64,000 nt of DNA, from NCBI GenBank assembly GCA_012845835.1, contig JABAKD010000015.1, forward strand, positions 8,214,467 through 8,278,466, read 5' to 3'. A program made the translations under genes and the position numbers. Below, piece by piece: positions 38,831-50,869 of this stretch. How positions within the stretch are numbered: position 1 is the first letter of the stretch; each line of letters starts with the position of its first letter. The notes beneath the pieces were generated by a model. The model had not been told where the DNA came from and ran no database searches. It was given only the letters and a program-made list of their open reading frames with translations. Origin of the DNA: Undaria pinnatifida. Taxonomy: Eukaryota > Sar > Phaeophyceae > Laminariales > Alariaceae.

Positions 38831-39054
38831 CCCCCCCCTCCACCCCGCCCCACTCGCGTCTCGCGCTCCGACAATGGTATCCACGAGATTAACGCGACCA
38901 CGGCACCTCCTGCAGGAACCTCCTCACTGGACCAACTCCTGCCCCCCTTCCTCCCAGAAGCAACTCCGCCATGTACTTTGACCTCCGCCATTTCACCCGG
39001 AGTGGACGCCTCTCACACCCCACCGCCCCCCATCGCCGAACATGAACCTGGTCT

Positions 39055-39620
39055 CTTGAACGGCAGCTATACCGTTAATGACACCTCCTTCACGACCAGG
39101 ACCAAAGTACACACCGGACCCTCCGCCTCCAGCCGCTACGGCCTAGTGGCCCTCCTACACCCCGGCTCCCCACAAACGTCTATCTCTGCTGAAACCTGGA
39201 CCAGCATGAAGCACAGCAACGCTGCATCGGACATCTGCTCTCCTCGTTCTTGGGGAGGTTTCGGCAAACCGGCTCCCCTCCTCACCTCGACTTCCGTCCG
39301 GCTCAGCATCCAGTTCCTGCATGGCAACACCCCTTCCGCTGAACTTGCTGTTTGGGCGTGTAATATTCCAGTGGGCACTATGCAATGTCCGTTTTTGCTG
39401 GAACGCGACAACTGGGTGCGTTTTGCACAGCGTACACACACCACCCTACCCGCCAGCCCTCCCAACCGGCCTTTGGCGAACTTTCTCTCTCCATTTCCTG
39501 CACCGAAGGCCCCTCAACCTTCCCCCACGACAAGCGACCAACTACCGACGCCTTCCACCTCGAGTTCGCCGGCATGCACGCAATTTCGCTTTCGTCTACG
39601 CCGTCTCTTGTCCCGGTAAA
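39055..39620 (+). CDS. gypsy aspartic protease region
   Basis: VALLHPGSPQTSIS resembles the retropepsin active site (D-T/S-G-S-P-Q-T), with His in place of the catalytic Asp. Then TSTSVRLSIQFLHGNTPSAE, AELAVWACNIPVGTMQCPFL and LERDNWVRFAQR, the conserved second half (L-G-R-D in intact copies). The frame then shifts into that at 39385-39927 (VPVNLVLPSGIPALTGHYLI). Confidence 0.65.
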
Positions 39621-40147
39621 CTTGGTCCTCCCCTCGGGTATCCCAGCCCTCACTGGCCACTACCTGATCGACATGCTTCCCCGCGACGGTGTTTTCTCCG
39701 GAACCGAAATCTTCGTCGCCCATGGATACCAACCTATCCCGGTCTCAGGATTAACTGACCTTGAACCAAGCGACCTCCTTGGGACCTCTTCTTCTCCCCA
39801 CATAAAAATTCCGACATCAGCCGTACAGGGCATCACCACGAAACCACTACCCACCACTCGTCCCACCGACGCCCGCCCTTCACGAGAACATTCCCGTGGC
39901 CGACGACGGGCCCCCTCCTTCGATTGACCCTCGTCCAGCACCGAAGACATCCTACCCCAAACTCCTGGAGCGCCTGAACGATAACTAACGGACAATCTTC
40001 CTCCGACCCTGGAACCAGCTACCCCTTCACTTACGCGACATTACGTTCGACCCTGACCGTTTTGGCTGGTTTCCATCGGTCATCGAGGACCTCGACGACG
40101 TCGTCTACGGGTTTTCCGACGTCTTTTCCACGTCCAAAACCAATTTT

Positions 40148-40898
40148 GGCTCGTGCTCCCTTATACCGTTCAAGATCTCCATCCCCTCGGACGGCGCCCC
40201 CGTGTCCTCCCGCCCCTACCGTATCAACCCTATCATCGCCAAGCAGGCCGATGCTGTACTCGACCAATACTTGGTCGCGGGCCTTATTCAGCACTCGACC
40301 TCTCCGTGCGCCATGGTCGCCACCCCCAAGAAGGACCGCAAGGTCCGGAAAACGTTGAACTATAAGAAGCTCAACGCCATCTCCCGCGTCGACGAGGTCC
40401 TTGACTCTCTAGGAAAAGGGTGCATATTTTCCCTGTTCGACCTCGTGTCTTCGTTCCACCAGACAACTATCAGCAAGGACACGATACCACCCACCGCCTT
40501 CTGCACTCCCACCCTACTCTTCCGAGTGGCTCGTCATGCCTCAAGATAGCAACGCCGCGCCCGGGCGGTTTGTGAAGGTCATCAGCGAGGTCATCAAGAA
40601 CCTCGATCGCGTGGCGGCCTACCTTGACGACGTCGTGGTCTTCTATCCCGACCCCATGGCCCACGTCGCCAACATCCGCCCCCTTGTCGAACGCCTTCGG
40701 AATCACAAGCTCGAACTTTCCCCCGCCAAGGTCAAGCTTAGCGCCGCAGACGCCGATTTCCTGGGACACATCATCTCATCCTCCGGCGTTAGCCCTCACG
40801 TTGACAAGGTCGCCGCGCTCACAAGACGCCCGTGCCCAAGAACACGGAGCATACCCGTTCACGCCTTGGAGGCCTTGGGTGATGTCGAAAGTTTCTGA
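40148..40898 (+). CDS. gypsy reverse transcriptase fragments
   Basis: PYRINPIIAKQADAVLDQYL, STSPCAMVATPKKDRK, LNYKKLNAISR, then CIFSLFDLVSSFHQT (first catalytic Asp). The frame breaks at 40549. The next frame has VAAYLDDVVVFYPDP (catalytic YLDD near 40620-40645) and LSAADADFLGHIISSSGVSP. A block between the RKLN and first Asp motifs is deleted. Confidence 0.9.
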
Positions 40899-40999
40899 AT
40901 AATATTCCACCCCGCCCCGTCTCATTAACGCCCTGCTGAAACAAGGCGTCAAGTTCGTTTTCATCCCAGAAATGGAGGGTCATCGTCCGAAACATTCTC

Positions 41000-41420
41000 C
41001 ACGAACTCGCCACTCCCCCGATTTTGGTCTACCCGGACTGGGACAACGGCGCCGTCCCCTATACTGCGACGCCAGCATTGAAAGTTTCGCCGCCACCCTC
41101 GAACAAGAACAACCAGACGGTTCCGTCCGCCCCATCGTTTTCATCAGTCGCCCCACCCTCGACATCGAACGAGGTTCGACACCCCTCGACCTCGAAGCCG
41201 GTAGCATCGTCTGGGCCATCGAACGCCTCCGCGGTCATCTCTGGTCTTCCAGGTTCCTCATATACTCCGACCATAAGGCGCTTGATAATACAACTAAGGT
41301 TGGCGAGCACAACGCTCGCGTGCAGCGCTGGTTGGAGCTCCTGTACTCACTCTCCTACATGTTGGAGAACCGAAAATGCTCGGCAAACGGCAACGCAAGT
41401 TTCTTTCCCGCCTCCCGCAA
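41000..41420 (+). CDS. gypsy RNase H fragment
   Basis: LYCDASIESFAATLEQEQPD (catalytic Asp near 41065), RPIVFISRPTLDI, LDLEAGSIVWAIERLRGHL (catalytic Glu) and FLIYSDHKALDN (catalytic Asp). RVQRWLELLYSLSYMLE is the conserved end. It is in one frame and well preserved. Confidence 0.9.
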
Positions 41421-42860
41421 CCGGCTACCAACTTCGACCGCACCGGACCTAACCGCCTCACCAACCCCGACAACGTCAGCATCCACCTCATCCAAGCCTG
41501 CGATTTCAATGCAATCGAGCCTCTCAACCCGAGCATTGGCTTGATGGGGTTCGTCCCACCTGCCTCTCCTACCAATCCGACCTTACGCACCCCTTCCTCT
41601 GTACCAACAACGCTTTCGTCGACTTCCGTCGCCACGGATTGCGAATGGAAAAACCTCGGATTGAGCCCAGACTACCCTGCCGTTCGTGGCTGCCATCGCT
41701 GCCCAAGCTCCCGCCGCAGGATCGCCTCACAGCCTTCCGTTCGACCCCATTGTGCTCAAGGCCTCACGACCAAACCTCGCCTCGCCGCGTTTTCGCTGGT
41801 CCACGTTACGATCAAAACCCCGCCACGGCATCGCCTCAACGCGTTCCGGCCGACCCACGCTAGGTCCAACACCAAGACCCCGCCACGGCATCGCCTCACT
41901 GCGTTCCCGCCGGCCCACACTAATCCAAGACCAAGGCCCCGCCGCCCCAACCCCTCACCGCGTTCCTGCCGGCCCACACTGTGTCCAAGACCTCGCCGTC
42001 AACTCGTCTTGCTGCATTTCTGTCGGCCACACCTCTACCTTCGACCACGTCGCCGAATCGCCTTAATGCTCGGAGAGAGCCGCCGTGGTCGCTGGCGCTC
42101 CTCCCGGTTTGGCTTCCAGGCCACCCGTCCTCTCCCCATCGTCCGCCTCGGGCGTCGATTTCGACCTCTTCTCGTGCCTCATCGGGCCTAATATCTTCTC
42201 GAACCAAGCACCGCTCCGCCGCAGCAGCTGGAACTCCCCGTACTCCTGCGGACTACGGATTTGGCCTTCAGCCCCTGACGACCGCCGCTTCAAGACCGTT
42301 TTCTACCTAGCGCCGCTCACATATTCTTAGGTCCAACCCCGCGCCGCAACGACCAGACACTACGCGACGTCATTCTGCACAAAACACCTCGTTACCTCCA
42401 CCGGCCACCTCATCCAGCCCCCCCCCCCCCCCGCCGAAGCCCCCCCCCATCATCGCAGACCACCGTCTCACGGCCTCTGCTTCCGCCTTTCCCCGCTTTG
42501 CAACCAACACGTCAACTACCGGAACCCGTTGTCGTATTGATGATCTTCATTTCTGTTCCTGCGTCAAGTACCTACACCGAGCGGGAGCGCAAGCTACGCA
42601 CCGAGCCCCTCTGCTCCGCCACCCTCCAGTCCCTCTCTGTGGGTTCACCTTCGCTACCACCGGACGACCCCTTGGACTACATCCCCTCGAACCGTTGCCC
42701 ATCTTTTTCGGAGTTCATAACCCTCGCCACAAAAGGTCGGCAACACACCACCGACGACGACACCGTTCTTTTCATCTACCCATCACACAAGGACTCAATG
42801 CGCCGTGCCTGCACTCCACCACCCCCGCTCTTGTCCCCATCCACCCGCGTCTAAGTTTCA

Positions 42861-43480
42861 ATGTTGATGCGCCGATGGGCCCTACACACATGCCACTCCA
42901 CCGCCTCTTGCCACTTTAATGTTTCTCGGACACTCAGCATGCTTACGCATTTCTACTGGTGGATCGGCATGGATATCTCCACCCGCTGGTGGTCCCGTCG
43001 CTACCTCAAGTGCCAGGCGCACAAGACTTCGCGCCAAACGATTCGCTGGTCTACCCTTTTCATGCGGTTACCAATCGGCCCCGGCATTCTCATCAGCGTC
43101 GACTGCTTTGGCCGTCTACCTCTAACACCTAGGGGCAACGCCTATATCCTCCTTTGACCGGCCGTTTCAGCCGCCGCGCCGACTTGTACGCCTCCGGCAC
43201 GGCCGACGTTCTTGTCGAACGATACATCCATCTCTGGCGATGCCCCGTCACTCTTCTTTCCGACAACGGGCTCCGATTTTGCTCCAAACTCTCGCTCGCC
43301 CTTTACGACCGCCTCGGTACCAACAAAATCGCTACAAGCTCCTACCGCACGTGCACCAACGGCTGCGTCGAGCACGTCAACCACACCGTGGCCCTCATGG
43401 TCGTCGTGGTCGGCGACGAACAACAAACTGACTGGGACTTTCAATTCCCACGCGTAAAGAGCACATACTCCTCATCCTCC
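42861..43480 (+). CDS. gypsy integrase fragments
   Basis: A decayed HHCC zinc region (CHFNVSRTLSMLTHFYWWIG, KCQAHKTSR), then the core: ISVDCFGRLPLTPRGN (first Asp near 43095), a stop at 43157, then TLLSDNGLRFCSK (second Asp near 43260) and CVEHVNHTVALM (Glu). The core triad is present although the frame is broken. Upstream, 41640-42860 is Pro/Arg low-complexity sequence with tandem CCCCGCCACGGCATCGCCTC units and no assignable domain. Confidence 0.85.
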
Positions 43481-44102
43481 GCCTATTACCCCCGTTCTTC
43501 ATCAACGGTTGGGCGCGGATCTACATCTCCGCCGCTATCATTCGCAAAGGCGCCAGAAAAGGCACAAATGCCATAGTTATCAAGGCCAAGCTATCCTTCA
43601 ACTGAATCGACCTTTTCAAGAACCTCGCCGTGGGCCCCGCACCGGCCTCCGCCACCCCAGATCGCCGGCTCCTTTACGACAAGCTCCTATACTTCGACCT
43701 CCTGTCCGACGTTCCTGGACGCGACTCCAAAAACCTCGCGTCTCCGTTCTCCGCTGCAAACCATGCCAGAATCTCGACATTCACGACACATCAAAGCATC
43801 TCCCGGCCGGCCTCACTAAATACGTACTCAACTCCTTCTCCACCAAGCCCCCGCCCTTTCACGTCACCCTCGACGTCATCTCCACCGCCGGAACGCCTCG
43901 ACGTCGATCGAATCTCGGAACATCAACTCGTTCGCTGCCGGAGAGGCATTCTCGCGGCCATGCAGGAAACCCGTTGGGCCGAACTCCTCAGCCCTTCCTG
44001 AGAACACGAAAACAAGACCTACAACACCACCGGCGTCACATCCTCCGCTATTGGTCGGAGACCCCTTCACAACACCGCCAGTCCAATCGCTTATAGAGAT
44101 AG

Positions 44103-44549
44103 ATGCCACTTGGGGCACTTGACCGCAAACTAGAGCGGTCCCGGGGCGAACTATCCCTCGCTCCCGGGTACAGCCTTGTCCCGCGCACCCTCTGGCTCCA
44201 ACGCTTCAGCTCCACTACCCCCCCCGCCGGGGTACACCTCTGGTGCAAAGCCCCCAACGGTCTCTGGTGGTTGGGCAAGGTAGCCCGTCGCGCCTCAACC
44301 GACATTTCCCCAGCCAACTCCTGCATCGTCCGCTTCCTTGATCACCTGGGCCCGATCAAGATCGATCTCCTGCCATCATCTTGCACCGCTTCATGGATCG
44401 CCGTCCACAGATCCTGGTGTCTTCAGCGTTATCGGGCCGGGGGACTGTCTCACGGTGTTTTACGAAATGCTGACGGACCCCGCGAAGCCCCTTCTATTTC
44501 CTTTTCGTGTACCCCCGCGTGCTTCTTGAACCGACGATTACGAGTGTAG
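44103..44549 (+). CDS. gypsy integrase C-terminus with Tudor/chromo-like module
   Basis: LAPGYSLVPRTLWLQRF, then GVHLWCKAPNGLWWLGKV, CIVRFLDHLGPIKIDLLP and HRSWCLQRY. The pattern (Trp-Cys-Lys, a Gly-Leu-Trp-Trp-Leu-Gly-Lys strand, a Val-Arg-Phe-Leu-Asp strand, then Gly-Pro-Ile-Lys) is that of small SH3-like barrels such as Tudor domains. Chromodomain-like modules at this position target insertion to chromatin in other gypsy groups. Assignment to Tudor is by pattern only. Confidence 0.6.
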   Translation: MPLGALDRKLERSRGELSLAPGYSLVPRTLWLQRFSSTTPPAGVHLWCKAPNGLWWLGKVARRASTDISPANSCIVRFLDHLGPIKIDLLPSSCTASWIAVHRSWCLQRYRAGGLSHGVLRNADGPREAPSISFSCTPACFLNRRLRV

Positions 44550-44905
44550 TTGTCAGGTGGAGCATTGGCCCCAACCATTGTTTCAGTGTTCTAGGCTTTG
44601 TTTTAGTTTTTGGTGTCTTCCCGAGTCATGACACCTTCCGGGTTTGATATGACGTTGTTGCTTCAGTCGTGGAGCCTTCAAGGTTGCTGTAGCTTTGTTG
44701 CTGCTCTTATTCGGTGCGGTATTCCACCGTTTTTTCGCGTCCGGATATACAGGACATGACTCCCTCAACTTCGGTTCTCCGTCAAACAACCCAGATTTTA
44801 GTGACTCGGGTTACACAAGGTTACCTCGTGTTTACTTCATAGGGTCCCAGACACGTAATCATTGCCGTTGTAGGTTTTCAGTCCGGGTTAAAGTGTTTCA
44901 TTCAT
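44550..44905. other. T-rich region after the gypsy coding part
   Basis: Probably non-coding 3' part of the element. It includes GTGTCTTCCCGAGTCATGAC- and GACACCTTC-type sequence and no domain. No polypurine tract can be assigned with confidence. Confidence 0.35.
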
Positions 44906-45240
44906 TTTCTGGAGCTTTTTTTCTCGCCCCCTTGCGTTCCATGCACAGACATCAAACTACTGATTGGCATCCTGCAGTGCACGTATTTTCTTATTTCGGA
45001 TGTTACATATTTTTCTGGTGCTCTTTTTCGTTGTGCCCTGCGCAGACATTCAGCCACTGGCCGGTATTCTGGAGTGCACGTATTTTCTCAGTTCGGATGA
45101 TAGCCTCTTTTCTGGTGCTCTTTTTCTCGCGCCCGGCGTCCCATGCACAGACATTCAGCCGCTGGCTGGTATTCTGCAGAGCAGTTACTCTCTTAATTCG
45201 GATGGTACCCGCTTTGGGCGTCTTTTTTTGGTGCCCCTAT
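44906..45240. repeat. Tandem 105-base repeats, three to four units, nearly in frame
   Basis: Units carry TTTCTGG(T/A)GCTCTTTTT, CACAGACATTCAGCC.CTGG and GGTATTCTG.AG.GCACGTATT. In one frame two units read CADIQPLAGILECTYFLSSD and CTDIQPLAGILQSSYSLNSD. The 105-base period keeps frame, but an earlier unit is shifted. It lies just 3' of the gypsy coding region. Confidence 0.75.
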
Positions 45241-45715
45241 CTTATTTTGCTTCAGACGCGCAAAAACTCGGCCTGTCAATGGCTTTCTACACAGTGTTCC
45301 TTTTCTTGTGTTCTGCGTTCCCTTGCACCAGTCTACCTTCTCCCCAGCATTATTTCTTGGACAGCAAGTAAACGGTTTACCCCTTTTTTTTTTTTTTTTC
45401 GTCTTCGTCCCATTTACGTGGTGTGGGCTGTTGTATATAGCCTCATTTGTTGATCGTTGTTTTGAACAGCTCAGAATCTTCGACCCACTTCCCGATTTCC
45501 TGATGTCTTAGTTAGCCATCTCTATATCGTCGTGTGGTCTGCATCTACGACTATTCAGGGTGGGCTAATGTTTTGGTGTGCCTTCTGTATGCGCCCTTTG
45601 TATGAGAAATATATAAACCGTATGTCCTTATTGGTATCAAAACATATTTCTCATCGTGCGTGTAGACGCGTGTATGGTAGCTCCCCTTGGCTGTTCGGAG
45701 TAGAGACGGTGCTGT

Positions 45716-45906
45716 ATGGCGAAGGCCGGCCAAGAAGAGTGGGAACTGGTACCGGGGGGTGGTCGACGCGGAGGGCTGCTTAATGACGAGACGGCCCAGG
45801 AGCGAGGCGGAGAAGAGCTGGCTACACCAGGCAACAGCGGACACCAAGAAGAGGAACATCAGCGGGAAACCTGGACGGGGGAGGAAGGAAGGGCAGCCGT
45901 ACTGAT

Positions 45907-45937
<31 letters not shown>

Positions 45938-45941
45938 CGGC

Positions 45942-46017
<76 letters not shown>

Positions 46018-46087
46018 GCTAGCTGTCGTCGACGAATGCAGAAACGAAATGGCCGATCGTATGGCAAGGTACCGGTTCGACTCATAA
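45716..46087 (+). CDS. Hypothetical 123-residue ORF with a polyglutamine run
   Basis: MAKAGQEEWELVPGGGRRGG, a hydrophilic Glu/Gly/Gln region, about 36 Gln (with one Arg) from a CAA run, then DECRNEMADRMARYRFDS and stop. Charge and lack of hydrophobics look more protein-like than most short ORFs here, but nothing else supports expression and the CAA run keeps any frame open. It is possibly part of a repeat. Confidence 0.25.
45907..46017. repeat. (CAA)n microsatellite
   Basis: About 37 units with a single CGG interruption near 45938. Confidence 0.98.
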
Positions 46088-46124
46088 TAAGTGAAACGTG
46101 TGCTACTATTAATATTATAAAAAG

Positions 46125-47450
<1,326 letters not shown>

Positions 47451-47684
47451 TGTATTTAAATATTAGAGGGACAGCGTATCAATTTGGAACCGTGGGTTCG
47501 TGTCCCACAGAGTTTTTATTATTTTTGGGGTGGGAGTAGCTGACTTTAATTCTCGAATGCTGTATAAAGAGCAACATGTAGATAACTAATAATATTCTGT
47601 ATTCGTACTCTTCCCGATATTAAAGCCGGGGGGAGAAAAAACAAAATAAACCGCCTACCATACATATGATAGAGCAGTATTATA
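47451..47684. other. AT-rich spacer with a tRNA T-arm-like motif
   Basis: GTGGGTTCGTGTCCCAC at about 47491-47507 can form a 5-base-pair T-arm with a 7-base loop, but no other tRNA parts are found. Nothing else is seen. Confidence 0.4.
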
Positions 47685-48531
47685 GTGGAAACTACAGTTG
47701 CTAAGATACGCGGGAGCAACCTCCTTTATTTGGATCTCCCTTCCGACCTGCCTGGTTCGGACGCTCGTCGGCGTGTGGCCATCGAGCGCTGCAAACCCTG
47801 TGCCAACCCCCACGACAGCGGGGACATGCCCAAATACCTGCCGGCGGGGCTGACACAGTATGTGCTCAACAAAATTTCCAAGAAGTCCCCGCCGTACCAC
47901 GTCACTCACGACGACGTTTCGACTCCCCTCCAACGGCTGGAGGTTGAGCAGATCACTGGTCATCAGTCGGTACGGGGGCGAGGTGGCGTCATCGCGGTGC
48001 TGTACAAGACGCATTGGGCGGGACTCTCCGAACCCTCCAGGGAGCGGGAAATGGACCTTCACCTCTCTCGCTCCCACATCTTGCGCTATTGGGCCAAAAC
48101 CCCGGACCAGCACCGCCAAACCAACCGCCTCTACCGCCGAATGCGGATCGGGGCGGCACAGCGTGAGCTCTCCCGCAACAACGGGGAACGTTTCCTAGCG
48201 CCGGGCTACGCCTGTGTTCCCCGCACCGATTGGCTCCGTCGCTATCACGACACAGTACTCCCTAAGGGAGCCCACTTTTGGTGCAAGGGAGACGATGGGT
48301 TATGGTGGCTACCAAAAAATCAGCGCGAGCACTGCCGAGGACAAGGTATACCTGGTCCGCTTCCTGGACGACCCGGGACCGATTAAACTTCCTCTTCCCC
48401 CGGCGCGCTACACGACTTCAACGGGAGCCGTACGAGGTTCTTGGTGCTTGCAAGTTCACATCGCCAGTGCGTTTCCTCGGGGAATCCAACGTAACGTAGA
48501 CGAATCTCGCGGCGCGGCCGTGGCCAGTTGA
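47685..48531 (+). mobile_element. Second gypsy 3' fragment: integrase C-terminus and Tudor-like module
   Basis: Parallels 43680-44500. AIERCKPCANPHDSGDMPKY, YLPAGLTQYVLNKISKKSPP, then SRSHILRYWAKTPDQHRQTN, FLAPGYACVPRTDWLRRY, and the module GAHFWCKGDDGLWWLP, VYLVRFLDDPGPIKLPLPPA, GAVRGSWCLQVH. One frameshift lies near 48310 within the module. It is better preserved than the first copy and independent of it, which shows that the module is a conserved part of the family rather than chance. Confidence 0.8.
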
Positions 48532-49537
48532 CTTACAAGCCACCACCGCTCCTCGATAGTTCTTCATTTTTTTTTAGTTATGAGTTTTGCGTCTTTGTCT
48601 TTGGGTTGTTCGTAGTGTCCTGAGAGTCTTCGTCGGGTTTTGGGGCGGTTCTTCCATTGATTTTTCTTTCTGTCCTGCCGAACCCCCTGCTCAATGCCGG
48701 GTCAGGGTTCGGGTAAAACGCCGCTATCTGAGGCGCAGGGCTGTCGCCTTTTCGTCGTTGTTCAATTTCGCCCTGCCGACGCCCTCCTCAGCCCAGAGCC
48801 GGGGGGCGACCAGGGTACCCTGTTCGCGCGTAACGTGGTACAGGGCTATGTACGGGTCTGTGTGTCATATTTTATGTCTTGTGTGTTGTATTTGTTCTGC
48901 TTTGTTTTTTTCGTCTAAACACTTCCTCCCCTAGCGGGGCTGTAGGTGTTGACACCTTTCATCCCGCGAATTTGTCGCTTCCTCGTCTAACCCCCCGCCT
49001 TGCCGATGGCCCGGGTGAGGTTTTTCGCATGACTTCTCCCTTGTGTTAGCGCCTGTGTTCCCCTCCATATCGACGAGGGTTCGCCTCGCCATAGTACCTT
49101 TTTCTGTGGTTGGTTTGCCGTAGAGCCTTTCCTGCCCCCCCCGCCACACCGGCGGCATGCGGCAGATTCTAGAGGCTTTTCTGCCCCCCCCGCCACACCG
49201 GCGGCATGCGGCAGGTTTTTAATGGGTGACTATTGCCTTGTTGTAGGGTCTTCGTTTCTTTCTACTGCTTTTTTTCGCGTGTTCCTGGATCCATAGATAG
49301 CCAGACGGTTAGAGGTGTGGGAGTGGGTTTTGAGGAGCCGCATCTTCGACTCATGGTCTAGCTCGAAGAACCGGAGTTTCCCCGAATCTCCCATATTTCT
49401 GCATATTATGCGACTCATCAGGGTGGGCTAGTGTTAAGATACGGCCTCGGAAGGCCTGCCATTATCCGAATTTGAGATCGTTTGGATGGGTTTCCTACGA
49501 TAAGGTTGGCGGTTTATATTCGGGAAAGCTAGGAATT
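48532..49537. other. Non-coding region between gypsy fragment and TRIM array
   Basis: T-rich start. A 49-base tandem duplication at about 49118-49215 (TGCCCCCCCCGCCACACC, GGCGGCATGCGGCAG) is the clearest feature. 49405-49435 shares CAGGGTGGGCTA with 45557-45568. No gene is seen. Confidence 0.5.
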
Positions 49538-49563
49538 AGATCGGAGGCACGTGCCTCCGATCT
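49538..49563. repeat. Perfect 26-base palindrome
   Basis: AGATCGGAGGCAC followed directly by its reverse complement, centred between 49550 and 49551, with CACGTG at the centre. It lies six bases before the first TRIM LTR. Confidence 0.95.
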
Positions 49564-49569
49564 CACAAG

Positions 49570-50528
49570 TGTTATACGGCTTAGTTTGGGTAAGCTATTG
49601 GTTAACCTTTTGCAAGTGGTCAAACGGACTAATACCCCACTAATTCCTTAACAAATGGCGTCGTTGGCAGGACCATGGGTTTTTGGGTTGTGGGTTCGAT
49701 CCCCACCATCCACAATAATAAACTTTTCAGACTTTCCCCATGTCGAACTTGAAAAGTACTCTCCCTGGTATCCCCAGGAAATGAAACGGCTTGGGTAAAT
49801 GACAGGTCCGCCCGTGTATCCGGCCGACCTGCTATCCCGCCGTTTAAGGGGGGGAGAGTGTTATAAGGCTTAGTTTGGGTAAGCTATTGGTTAACCAGTT
49901 GCAAGTGGTCAAACGGACTAATACCCCACTAATTTCTTAACAAAATGGCGTCGTCGACAGACCATGGGTTTTTTGGGTCGTGGGTTCGATCTCCACCATC
50001 CACAATAATAAACTTTTCAGACTTTCCCCATGTCGAACTTGAAAAATACTCTCCCCGGTATGCCCAGGGAATGTAACGGCTTGGATATTAACAGGTCCGC
50101 CCGTGTATCCGGCCGACCTGCTATTCCGCCGTTTCAGGGGGGGAGAGTGTTATAAGGCTTAGTTTGGGTGAGCTATTGGTTAACCTTTTGAAAGTGGTCA
50201 AACGGACTAATACCCCACTAATTCCCTAACAAATGGCGTCGTCGACAGACCATGGGTTTTTGGGTTGTGGGTTCGATCCCCACCATCCACAATAATAATA
50301 AACATTTCAGACTTTCCCCATGTCGAACTTGAAAAATACTCTTCCTCCTGGTATCCCCAGGGAATGAAACGGCTTGGATAATTGACAGGTCCGCCCGTAT
50401 ATTATCCGGCCGACCTGCTATCCCGCCGTTTCAGGGGGGGAGAGTGTTATAAGGCTTAGTTTGGGTAAGCTATTGGTTAACCTTTTGCAAGTGGTCAAAC
50501 AGACTAACACCCCACTAATACCTTAACA
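49570..50528 (+). mobile_element. Tandem TRIM (miniature LTR retrotransposon) array: four LTRs, three internal domains
   Basis: LTRs of 84 bases each: 49570-49653, 49859-49942, 50148-50231, 50445-50528. All start TGTTATA and end TTAACA or CTAACA (TG...CA) and differ by only a few bases. After each of the first three LTRs comes TGGCGTCG two or three bases downstream, the place of a tRNA primer-binding site. Before LTRs 2-4 comes a polypurine tract (GGGGGGGAGAG). Internal domains are about 205, 205 and 213 bases with no coding capacity. These are the defining parts of a TRIM. Neighbouring elements share LTRs, so the array probably arose by recombination. No target-site duplication was found. 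Confidence 0.85.
49654..49858 (+). other. TRIM internal domain with tRNA-like B-box
   Basis: Contains TGGCGTCGTTGGCAG (primer-binding-site position, also A-box-like) and GTGGGTTCGATCCCCAC, a perfect T-arm with B-box GGTTCGATCC. The same pair occurs in the second and third internal domains. It is either a primer tRNA fragment captured by the element or an internal Pol III promoter; the sequence alone does not decide. Confidence 0.6.
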
Positions 50529-50869
50529 AATCTCCCGGGCTCTGGTGGAAACGAATAAAGCTACATCTCTACGAAGGAACGAAAGTGAGTACTCTCCGAG
50601 GACCTGCTCAATTGGCAGACCTGCAGAGGGCACTCTGTGTCCCCCACCTTTAATTTAACACAGTAACAGTTACTGTAGTAGTAAATTTATAAAATAGATG
50701 TGATGTTTTACCTAGCTCAAAATTCCCCACCTAAATTTAAAAGTATAAATACCAACACTTACCATTATTATAGTGGACAAAAAATAGGACACCTCCCAAT
50801 AAAAACTCACCCATATAGTATATTACGAGAGTACCAACAACGCAGCTTGCAAATATGAGTCGTATTGAC

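Larger units (their letters stand above)
36558..44549 (+). mobile_element. Ty3/gypsy-type retroelement, decayed, with NADAR and Tudor-like domains
   Basis: Plus-strand order: zinc-knuckle gag, Pro/Ser/Thr-rich spacer, NADAR domain (38381-38830), aspartic protease, RT, RNase H, integrase, then a Tudor/chromo-like module. RT before integrase is the gypsy order. Nearly every domain is broken by a frameshift or stop. A related, better preserved 3' part is at 47685-48531. LTRs could not be picked by eye, so the ends are approximate. Confidence 0.85.

Noticed and set aside
47491-47507. tRNA gene around GTGGGTTCGTGTCCCAC
   Set aside because: No D-arm, anticodon arm or acceptor pairing can be built around it.
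49654-50444. Functional tRNA genes in the TRIM internal domains
   Set aside because: Only the T-arm and an A-box-like start are present; there is no acceptor stem or anticodon arm of normal length.
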